Of a stretch of 64,000 bases of DNA, positions 46,104 through 53,260 are shown in pieces. This DNA is from JAGMXM01 sp964458325 (GTDB lineage: Bacteria > Verrucomicrobiota > Verrucomicrobiia > Limisphaerales > UBA1319). The position numbers were made by a program, and so were the translations under genes. The stretch lies in contig CAYWIM010000001.1 of assembly GCA_964458325.1 (NCBI GenBank), positions 80,755 through 144,754 on the forward strand. The letters are read 5' to 3'. Position 1 is the first letter of the stretch. Every line of letters begins with the position of its first letter. Under the pieces are notes generated by a model. The model searched no databases, was not told the DNA's origin, and worked only from the letters and a program-made list of their open reading frames with translations.

Positions 46104-46814
46104 ATGTCGGCGATGGTCCCATCGAAAACAGAATCGCGGCGCGCAGCGTTCACGCTGATCGAGTTGCTGGTGGTCATCGCCATTATCGCGATCCTGGCGG
46201 GGATGTTGCTGCCCGTCCTCGGCCGGGCCAAGGAGGCCGGGCGGAAAACCAAATGCTCGAGCAACCTCCACAACATGGGCCTGGCCATGATCATGTATGC
46301 TGACGACAATAACGGGTTCATCCCCCGGGGCAACGACCCGGTTTGGTGGCAGGTGCTGACGCCCACGCTGGGCGGCCGATCCCGGCGCGATTATGGCAAG
46401 GTCCAGGTCTACACATGCCCCAGCTATCCGGACAAACGGCAACTGATCTGCTACGTGGTCAATGCCTGGACGTTCAGCAGCCCCCGGGACAAGACCGGTT
46501 CCGAGCAGATCGGCCTCACGCGAATGAACAAGCTCCAAGCCCCCTCCGAAACGATCTACTTTGCCGACAACGAAAACGGATCGTGGCGTCCGGTCATCAC
46601 CGCGCTGGGCGCGAGCGGATCGATCGATCTGAACGACGTTTGGAGCCCGTCGCATCTCCCGTATGCGCCCGGCGGCGCCGTTCTCAACGGCGAACGCCGC
46701 GTGGCTCGAGCCCGCCATGGCCAGGGACCCAACCTCCTGTTTTACGACGGACATACGGGTTGGAAAAAGGCCTCGCTCATCGTCGTCGACGACTGGCGCG
46801 AACAGCGACACTGA
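46104..46814 (+). CDS. Prepilin-like protein, H-x-DG tail type
   Basis: 236 aa. Leader MSAMVPSKTESRRAA then FTLIELLVVIAIIAILAGMLLPVL, with Glu at +5. Mid-protein VYTCPSYPDKR and near C-terminal FYDGHTGWKK are like the large Verrucomicrobia/Planctomycetes prepilin-like families with a C-terminal H-x9-DG motif. An ATG 9 bp downstream (46113) is a possible start. Exported by a type II/IV-like machine, perhaps the one encoded in this window (inference). Function unknown. Confidence 0.85.
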   Translation: MSAMVPSKTESRRAAFTLIELLVVIAIIAILAGMLLPVLGRAKEAGRKTKCSSNLHNMGLAMIMYADDNNGFIPRGNDPVWWQVLTPTLGGRSRRDYGKVQVYTCPSYPDKRQLICYVVNAWTFSSPRDKTGSEQIGLTRMNKLQAPSETIYFADNENGSWRPVITALGASGSIDLNDVWSPSHLPYAPGGAVLNGERRVARARHGQGPNLLFYDGHTGWKKASLIVVDDWREQRH

Positions 46815-46936
46815 ATTCAATCTCGTTGGATCGAACAACAGCTCCGTCGTCGCAGGGCTGGCCAGCCGCATGGATTTGATCATTGATCCCCAGTCCTGAT
46901 GGGCCTTTAATCTCTCGAGCAACCACAAATGCGACG

Positions 46937-47854
46937 ATGAAAACGAATCCAGCGATCGGCCGGCGGCAATTCCTCCAAAGCAGCGCCATGCTTATCGCGG
47001 GCATGGGCTTTCACAAGGCCCTGCCCGCCATCGCCGCGCAGGTGAAGCTCGGCACTCCCGCGATGGAGAAGCTGGGCTGGCAGCTCAGCGTCCAGCTTTA
47101 CACCTACCGGCGATTCCCGCTTTTCGAGGCGCTCGACATGGTTGCGGCGCTGGGCATCCGCCATATCGAGCCGCTGACCGCTCTCAAAGTGGATGGCCAG
47201 CGGCCGGATGTGCGCGCCAACGAGGATATGCCGGCCGATGTGCGCAACGAGCTTAAAGCGAGGCTCGCCGATCGGGGCATGTTTCTCTCGAGTATCTTTG
47301 CCCAATTCACGGGCGCGCCTGACCAGGCGAGACGCCTCTTCGAGTTCTGCAAAGAAACGGGCGCCGGCACGATCGTGGCCGAGCCGCCCGCCGACGCTTT
47401 GGACCTCATCGAGAAACTCTGTGACGAGCACCGAATCAACGTGGCCTTTCACAATCATGCCCGCGGCCAATCGCCCTACTGGAAACCCGAGCAAGTCCTC
47501 GACGCCTGCCGCAACCGGACCGAGCGCATGGGGGCTTGCGCCGACGCGGGGCAATGGGCGCGCTCCGGGCTCGACCCGGTCGAGTCCCTTCGCAAGTTGA
47601 AAGGCCGCATTCTCAGCTTCCATCTGAAGGACATCGCGAAGAAGAACGAACCGAGCTCGCGCAACACGGTCTTCGGGGAAGGAGAAGGGGATTTTGCGAA
47701 GGTCCTCCGGGAGCTGAAGCGCCTGGGCTATCGCGGCCTGACCACGATCGATTTCGAGCATGACACCCCGGCCCTGCAGGAGGATATGGCCCGGAACGTG
47801 AAATACGTCGAGAAACAGGCCAACGAGATCCTCAACGCGCAAGCGGGACGATGA
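46937..47854 (+). CDS. Sugar phosphate isomerase/epimerase-like TIM barrel, twin-arginine exported
   Basis: 305 aa. A TAT motif (AIGRRQFLQSSAMLIAGMGF) precedes a xylose-isomerase-like AP-endonuclease-2 barrel: SVQLYTYRRFPLFEALDMVAALG, FHNHARGQSP, ADAGQWARSGLDPVESL, FHLKDI, and TIDFEHDT, which carry the metal-binding His/Glu/Asp set. Members act on sugars or inositol derivatives. The start at 46937 is the in-frame ATG that places the RR pair near the N-terminus. The last gene before the accessory operon. Confidence 0.85.
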   Translation: MKTNPAIGRRQFLQSSAMLIAGMGFHKALPAIAAQVKLGTPAMEKLGWQLSVQLYTYRRFPLFEALDMVAALGIRHIEPLTALKVDGQRPDVRANEDMPADVRNELKARLADRGMFLSSIFAQFTGAPDQARRLFEFCKETGAGTIVAEPPADALDLIEKLCDEHRINVAFHNHARGQSPYWKPEQVLDACRNRTERMGACADAGQWARSGLDPVESLRKLKGRILSFHLKDIAKKNEPSSRNTVFGEGEGDFAKVLRELKRLGYRGLTTIDFEHDTPALQEDMARNVKYVEKQANEILNAQAGR

Positions 47855-47889
47855 AGGTGGAGTATCGTCGATTTTACCTTGCTTTTTAC

Positions 47890-47906
47890 GACACTTCTGA
47901 AGTGTC
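47890..47906 (+). promoter_or_regulatory. 17-bp perfect palindrome, candidate operator
   Basis: GACACTTC-T-GAAGTGTC, 8-bp arms with a single central base, 44 bp before the HTH start at 47950. The placement fits an autoregulatory operator of the accessory operon. Confidence 0.5.
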
Positions 47907-47912
47907 TGCTTC

Positions 47913-47931
47913 CGGCAGTTTTCGCCTGCCG
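47913..47931 (+). promoter_or_regulatory. Second inverted repeat upstream of the HTH gene
   Basis: CGGCAG - TTTTCGC - CTGCCG, 6-bp arms. It lies between the palindrome and the start codon, so could act as an operator half or an RNA hairpin. Confidence 0.4.
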
Positions 47932-47949
47932 ATTGAGGCTGCAACATGC

Positions 47950-48183
47950 ATGCAAGAACAATGGCTGTCCGTTGATGAGATCGCACCGGATCCGGGCGTC
48001 AAACCGGACACGACCTGGAAGGGTGCGGATGCAACGATGCCAGCCGACAAGGCCGGCCGCCTCTGGAAATTCCTCGCCTCCGAGGTGGACGCTGGGGTCA
48101 AAGGCGGCCAAACGGCTCAAGGAGCTAAAGAAGCCGCCCAGACCGCCCGGAAAATCCGCGCCAGAAACAACTCCAAAACATGA
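47950..48183 (+). CDS. Degenerate excisionase-type HTH protein, head of the accessory operon
   Basis: 77 aa: MQEQWLSVDEIA, then the recognition region, then GRLWKFLASEVDAGVKGG. This is the MerR/excisionase (HTH_17) pattern usually written WLSVEEIAxYLGVSxDTVYRWI...GRLWKFxxxEVDxWV. Key positions are changed: the AxxLG turn reads PDPG with two prolines, the VYRWI helix reads TWKGAD, and the final Trp is Gly. The frame is open from 47851, overlapping the isomerase stop, but homology starts at 47950. Its stop overlaps the next gene start (ATGA). It could be a decayed or specialised regulator. Confidence 0.6.
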   Translation: MQEQWLSVDEIAPDPGVKPDTTWKGADATMPADKAGRLWKFLASEVDAGVKGGQTAQGAKEAAQTARKIRARNNSKT

Positions 48184-49493
48184 ACGCAGTCATCAAACCT
48201 TGGCTGAGCACCGGGCTGATCGTTGCCTTGGCAGGCAACGCGGTGCTGACGGCCATCCTGATCCTCAAGCTGAGCCGCTTTGACGATACGAAAAAGCAGG
48301 CCGAGGAGGTTGAGGTTTTGGCCCAACAAAAACGCACCGAGCTGGCTGCCCTGAAGATCGAGATCGAATCCCTGAACAAGCAGAAAGACTCGTTAGCGCC
48401 ATATGTTGCAGACTGGCAAAAGCTGCTGAGCGAGAAGGCAGCAGCCGAAGCGGCTCTGGCCACCAGTGAAGCTAAGCAGCGGCAAACGGATTCCGACGCG
48501 ACGCAGGCAGAAAAACGCCTACAGGAAGTTCGGAAGAATCTCGCCGAAGCCCAGAAACAGAAAGCGGACACAGCCGCGGCCATTGAAAGCCTCTCATCAG
48601 AATTCGCGGTGCTGACGAGAACCAATATCGATGTCAGGACCCAGCTGGACCTGGCCGCGGAAGCGCAGCGGCGCTACGCCGAGGCAACGAACGCCCTCGC
48701 CAATGCGGATGTGCGGCGAACGCAGCTGGAAGCCGATGCCACCGCGGCCCAGGCCAAATTTGACCAGCTCCAAAAGGAGGCGGACGATCTTCGCCAGACG
48801 CGCGAGAAGCTAAGCGCCGAAACGGCTCCGCTCCGGCAGCAGATTCAGTCGCTCAGAGAGCAACTGATTCCGTTCGAGCAGAAGGCGACCGACTTGAAGG
48901 CGCTCCAAGCCGCTGCTCAACAGGAGCAGGAAAAGCTCGCGAGAGCTCAGCAACAGCTCGCGGCAGCCGAAACGCGCACCGCCGAGATCGAAGCGCGGCA
49001 GCGGCAGGCAACATCGGAGTTTGCGCAGGTGACCAATCGCATGGATCAGGCGCGGGCGCAGGCCGCAGACTGGGAAATCAAGCGCGACACGGCCCAGCAG
49101 GCGGCGATGCGGGCCGGCCAGGATCTCGCTGCCGCACAGAAACTTGCCGCCGAAGCCCAGGCCGTCTACGACCAAACCTCTCGAGAGCATGCAAAGGCAG
49201 TGGCTCAGTTGGCGGCGGCAACAAAAGAGCTCGAGCAAACGCGAAAAGACCAGGCGGATTCGGAAGCGCGCCTTGTGGCCGCGAAGGCCGCCCTCGAGAA
49301 GGCGGATTCGGAGACCACAACCGCTCGGATGCTATCTCTCGAATTCTCCGCCAAGCAGAGCCAACTGACCCGCGACACCTCGCGTCTTGAAGCCTCCATC
49401 GAGCGGCTGAAAACGGAAAAGGATTCGTTGGAAAAGGAAATCGGCCGCATGGAAGCGCAGCGCCAGAAGACCCCGCCGAGCGGGGCTCAATGA
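48180..49493 (+). CDS. Accessory operon gene A: membrane-anchored coiled-coil protein
   Basis: 437 aa. One N-terminal membrane helix (about 9-30, STGLIVALAGNAVLTAILIL) and then almost continuous coiled coil to the end, rich in Ala, Gln, Glu, Lys and Arg (for example AEEVEVLAQQKRTELAALK, then EKLARAQQQLAAAETRTAEIEA). No enzymatic motif is present. It probably sits at the inner membrane with a long cytosolic or periplasmic rod. The start is coupled to the HTH stop. A similar N-terminal helix plus coiled coil occurs in gene B, hinting the two assemble. No family recognised. Confidence 0.75.
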   Translation: MNAVIKPWLSTGLIVALAGNAVLTAILILKLSRFDDTKKQAEEVEVLAQQKRTELAALKIEIESLNKQKDSLAPYVADWQKLLSEKAAAEAALATSEAKQRQTDSDATQAEKRLQEVRKNLAEAQKQKADTAAAIESLSSEFAVLTRTNIDVRTQLDLAAEAQRRYAEATNALANADVRRTQLEADATAAQAKFDQLQKEADDLRQTREKLSAETAPLRQQIQSLREQLIPFEQKATDLKALQAAAQQEQEKLARAQQQLAAAETRTAEIEARQRQATSEFAQVTNRMDQARAQAADWEIKRDTAQQAAMRAGQDLAAAQKLAAEAQAVYDQTSREHAKAVAQLAAATKELEQTRKDQADSEARLVAAKAALEKADSETTTARMLSLEFSAKQSQLTRDTSRLEASIERLKTEKDSLEKEIGRMEAQRQKTPPSGAQ

Positions 49494-49508
49494 GGCATGT
49501 ATTTTGAC

Positions 49509-49513
49509 AGGAG
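49509..49513 (+). promoter_or_regulatory. Strong AGGAG ribosome-binding site of gene B
   Basis: AGGAG with 6-nt spacing to the ATG at 49520, stronger than the site of gene A, which has none visible. Confidence 0.7.
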
Positions 49514-49519
49514 TCCACT

Positions 49520-51493
49520 ATGCTAAGCACACAAATTTTCCAGTGGTCGCTGTGGGGGCTTTCATTGCTGGCCGGAGTCGGGGCAATTCTGGCGCTTTTC
49601 AAACTGCGTTACGCGGAGCGGTTCCTGCCAGAATGGAACAAGGTCAAGGAGATCGAAGCGACGCTCCCGGTTCGCCAGGAGGAGCTTCGGCAGGTTTCGG
49701 AAACCATTCAACTCCGGGTCCAGGAACTGGCGAAACTGGAGGGAGAAGTGGGGCGCCTGCAAATTCTTCGTGAGTGGGAAAAGCAGAATCCCGATGCCCC
49801 CGCAAGGATCTCTCAAATGATAAATGACGTGGACCGCGGAAAGTCTGAGCTCGAAGCTATCCAAACAAAGCTTGGTCAGGAGGAGAGCCGCCTCATAGAT
49901 AACACGAAACAAGTCAACGCATTGGCACTTCAGAAGGCTCAAATCGAAGGACAAATCCCAGGATTACGGGACCAAATGGTCTCACTGCATAAACAAAAGA
50001 ACGACCTTGAGGTCAAGCTGCGCGACATGGATGACCAGCGCAGGATTCTTGATGCAAGACTGGCCGTTTTGAAGATCGAAATCCAGGATCATGAAGCTCA
50101 CCTCACAGCCTTGCGGCCTCAGGTGGCAAAGGCCGAGCAAGATAAGGAAATAGCAGAGCGCGAGAGAAAGGAAGCTGAAGGCGCGCGAGACGCAGCGCGC
50201 GCGGAAGTCAGCAACCTCCAGAAACTTAAGGAGTCTCTTGAGCAGCTTCTCAAGCGAACAGAAATAACCTTAGAGAAAACCGGTGTTACAGGTTCGAAAA
50301 GCTATTCCGATCTCTTTGCACCTGTCTTCAGCCGCAGCTTGCTGTCAAACAAGGGGTTTCAGCAAGAAATTGAAGCTCTGCAGCGCACTCGCGATTATAT
50401 TAAAAGCCAAAACCTCATATTTCCGGAGCGGGTGCTTTACGCATTTCATACTTCACTTAAAACGAGTGAGATTTGCCCTCTTGTCGTACTGGCTGGCATC
50501 AGCGGTACAGGCAAAAGCGAACTTCCTCGCCATTATGCTGATGGCATGGGGATGCATTTCCTGCTTAGCGCGGTCCAGCCTAGGTGGGATAGCCCGCAAG
50601 ACCTGTTTGGATTTTACAACTATTTGGAAAAGAAGTACCGAGCGACTGAGTTAGCGCGCGCCTTTGTTCAATTTGAGAAGCCGCACCGAGCGATGCTGGA
50701 GGAACTGGCCAAGGAGCAAGGAGGCGAACTATGTAGCCTCAATGAATATATGCTGCTGGTGCTCTTGGATGAGATGAACCTGGCTCGGACCGAGTATTAC
50801 TTCTCGGAATTTTTATCCAAGTTGGAGACACGCAGAAAACTTGATGAAAACAACGATGAGAAGCGCGCGCGTGCCGAAATAGAGCTCGACATGGGCAGCT
50901 TGCTCGGTGGGCTCACTTCTATTCGCCTTTATCCAGGAAAAAATGTCTTGTTCGCGGGAACAATGAATGAGGACGAGTCTACACAAGCTCTTTCTGATAA
51001 AGTTGTAGATCGTGCCAGCGTTCTTCGATTCTGGCGTCCCAAGCGAACAAACCTTGAAACACGAGAAAAACCAAACTTGCCGACGACGAATGGATTGAAG
51101 ATCGATACTTGGCAGCAATGGGTGCGGACCTCTGACAATTTAGCGTCAAAAGACAAAGATATTACATCTTGGATAAATAGGTTGAACGACGCGCTAGAAA
51201 GAATGGGACGCCCCTTCGCTTTTCGAGTTGATGAGGCCATACGCTGCTACATAGCCAACTATCCTCGTGGAAACGTGCAAGACTGGCATAAGCGCGCAAT
51301 GGCGGATCAAATTGAGCAGCGCATCTTTCCGAAGCTACGCGGCATTGAAATCGAGCTCGCTCAAGAATCGCTGCGGGGCATTGGTGAGATTATTAAGCAG
51401 TTGGAAGACGAACCGCTGAGCAAGGCGTTCCAAGCAAGTCACGAAAACCAGTCAACTTTTCTTTTTCGTGGCGTGGTGCGCGGCGACGATTGA
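49520..51493 (+). CDS. Accessory operon gene B: membrane-anchored coiled-coil McrB-like AAA+ ATPase
   Basis: 657 aa. A membrane helix (about 9-27, WSLWGLSLLAGVGAILALF) leads to coiled coil (about 35-260) and then an AAA+ domain of the McrB/MoxR clade: Walker A GISGTGKS (326-333), Walker B LLDEMNLAR (Asp417-Glu418), sensor-1 GTMNED (Asn483) with DRASVLRF as the Arg-finger region. McrB normally uses GTP and partners with McrC in modification-dependent restriction; the partner gene follows. Coiled coil plus membrane anchor is not typical of McrB. GC is lower than in flanking genes. Confidence 0.85.
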   Translation: MLSTQIFQWSLWGLSLLAGVGAILALFKLRYAERFLPEWNKVKEIEATLPVRQEELRQVSETIQLRVQELAKLEGEVGRLQILREWEKQNPDAPARISQMINDVDRGKSELEAIQTKLGQEESRLIDNTKQVNALALQKAQIEGQIPGLRDQMVSLHKQKNDLEVKLRDMDDQRRILDARLAVLKIEIQDHEAHLTALRPQVAKAEQDKEIAERERKEAEGARDAARAEVSNLQKLKESLEQLLKRTEITLEKTGVTGSKSYSDLFAPVFSRSLLSNKGFQQEIEALQRTRDYIKSQNLIFPERVLYAFHTSLKTSEICPLVVLAGISGTGKSELPRHYADGMGMHFLLSAVQPRWDSPQDLFGFYNYLEKKYRATELARAFVQFEKPHRAMLEELAKEQGGELCSLNEYMLLVLLDEMNLARTEYYFSEFLSKLETRRKLDENNDEKRARAEIELDMGSLLGGLTSIRLYPGKNVLFAGTMNEDESTQALSDKVVDRASVLRFWRPKRTNLETREKPNLPTTNGLKIDTWQQWVRTSDNLASKDKDITSWINRLNDALERMGRPFAFRVDEAIRCYIANYPRGNVQDWHKRAMADQIEQRIFPKLRGIEIELAQESLRGIGEIIKQLEDEPLSKAFQASHENQSTFLFRGVVRGDD

Positions 51494-51496
51494 GAA

Positions 51497-53260
51497 ATGC
51501 GACCTTTTCTGTTTGCTGAACCGTGGGATTGGCTGCTGGGAACACACTGCTTATTGGAACCTCCTGTTGCGGTGGAGGGGGGTGGATCGCCGCGGCTGCT
51601 GACAAATCTTCCCAAGGAATTTATGGACCTGGACCGGCCAACTGTTGCATTGCCGACCGGCAAGGCCGCGCTGCCGGCGTGTTCCTTCCCATTCCTGCTA
51701 GGTGCCGAACCTGCCCAGGCGTGGCATATACCGACCGACGCCAGCACGCACCGCCGGGATGCCGACTTCCGTCTGGCAATATCGTTCAGAAACGAAGTGT
51801 TTGACCTGCTCCAGCAAGGGATCCTTCTGCGGCCACCGCCCAAGGCAACCGACGAAGGCATCATTGGTACGTTGAGCGGGGCTGTGGCACAATGGATTGA
51901 CTGGCAGGTGCGAGCCTTTCAGGAGCTGGGCCACATTCCTGAAGTCCACGATGGCGATTTCGAAGCTGCTACCCGCTCGGCAGTCGTTCGCCGAACATGG
52001 GAATCAGCAAAGAAAGCTTGGCTGAAGAACGAGACAGAAACGCCGCGGATGGCTCTGATCGTCGAACTGAGCCGGGATCAATATTTGCATAGTGCTCTCG
52101 AATCTGTGAGCCGCCATCCGCGGCGCATTCTCCAGCGCTACCGCACCGATACAGCACTGCCTCGCATTCAGGAGTTGGACTCCGCCTGCATTCGAGATTT
52201 CGCCCGACGGCCGGGTATTACCGCAGTCGAGAAAGCCGGCTCCCGTCAGCGGCTGCTGGCCGTTATGCGTCGAGAGCAGCGAAACACACTCGAGAATAAA
52301 GTCGCAGCGTGGGTCATGGAAGCCGAAGTTGATCTTGCGCGGGAATATGCTGTTGCAAATGCGAGCTTCGATTGCAGTGACCCCAAAGTCGCAAGTGTTC
52401 GCCGCTTCGGAAACCGAAGCGCCCAATGGCGAAAATCCGAAGAACTGTTTGATGTAGCAGCCCTGGCTCACCACGTAGAAAGCCCGAATTACCCGCTCCA
52501 GTTCGACGCCCGCTACAAATTGGTGTGGAAGACCTACCGCCGAATTCTCCGGGAGAAGAGCGTCGAAGACGATGCCTGGGCCTGGCAGCGTGTTCTTTGG
52601 GGCGAGACAGGGCGTCAATTGGTGGCCTGCTGCCTTAACCAAATGTTCAACCCAATCGGCATCAGCACCCCATTTTACCGCACCGAATCACGCCAAGGCT
52701 GTTGGACGGAGCCACCCGTTGCGCCGGGACCATTCCAGACCAATTCAGGCGACTGCCTCTTGTTTGACAGCCGCGACTTGGATGATGCGTCGGGCCACGC
52801 CCGTCGGCGCTGGATCGAGCGCCCTCCATTCCGTGGCGCCCAATATCTCGGCGCCAGCGGTTGCGACCAGGTTCTTTTTTGGCCAAGTAGCAACCGCGCG
52901 TTACTTGTATGGCATTTCTATCATGCCTCGCTTGAAAGAGCCGAGGGCGGACTCCAGGGTATTCTTGCCCGATGTGCTTGTGGGCTTGAGCAGCTTGGTG
53001 CCGATATACGCCGATACGCACAGAATCAGGTCCATCTGAGCGGGTTGCTCCTGATCGCCGATCTAGGCCGCAGTGCCACTCAGGATGCCCGTCAAAACGA
53101 AAGGTGTGTTGCCCTCGAGCCTGGTCCCCGTCTCACTTCCGGCGGCGGAGTCAACGCCCTGTGCCTGCCGCCGCCCGACGTGGATGCATGGCGCCGGTTC
53201 TCAAGCGACCTTAAAGAAGGTTTTGAACTCGTAGTCGAGGAAACGTTGCGCACAACATGA
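51497..53260 (+). CDS. Accessory operon gene C: DUF2357/McrC-like protein
   Basis: 587 aa. Central blocks match DUF2357 proteins that accompany McrB-like ATPases: DSACIRDFARRPGITAVEKAG (229-248), TLENKVAAWVMEAE (264-277), then PNYPLQFDARYKLVWKTYRRIL (330-351) with WAWQRVLW (361-368). The C-terminal 200 residues, where a PD-(D/E)XK nuclease normally sits in the family, show no motif I can certify; DQVLFWP is the only hint. It follows gene B after 3 nt and overlaps gene D by 4 nt. Probably the McrC-like partner of the AAA+ protein. Nuclease activity is unproven. Confidence 0.65.
   Translation: MRPFLFAEPWDWLLGTHCLLEPPVAVEGGGSPRLLTNLPKEFMDLDRPTVALPTGKAALPACSFPFLLGAEPAQAWHIPTDASTHRRDADFRLAISFRNEVFDLLQQGILLRPPPKATDEGIIGTLSGAVAQWIDWQVRAFQELGHIPEVHDGDFEAATRSAVVRRTWESAKKAWLKNETETPRMALIVELSRDQYLHSALESVSRHPRRILQRYRTDTALPRIQELDSACIRDFARRPGITAVEKAGSRQRLLAVMRREQRNTLENKVAAWVMEAEVDLAREYAVANASFDCSDPKVASVRRFGNRSAQWRKSEELFDVAALAHHVESPNYPLQFDARYKLVWKTYRRILREKSVEDDAWAWQRVLWGETGRQLVACCLNQMFNPIGISTPFYRTESRQGCWTEPPVAPGPFQTNSGDCLLFDSRDLDDASGHARRRWIERPPFRGAQYLGASGCDQVLFWPSSNRALLVWHFYHASLERAEGGLQGILARCACGLEQLGADIRRYAQNQVHLSGLLLIADLGRSATQDARQNERCVALEPGPRLTSGGGVNALCLPPPDVDAWRRFSSDLKEGFELVVEETLRTT

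Noticed and set aside
47851..47949. Longer HTH start overlapping the isomerase stop
   Set aside because: The extra 33 residues have no similarity to the family and contain the two palindromes.
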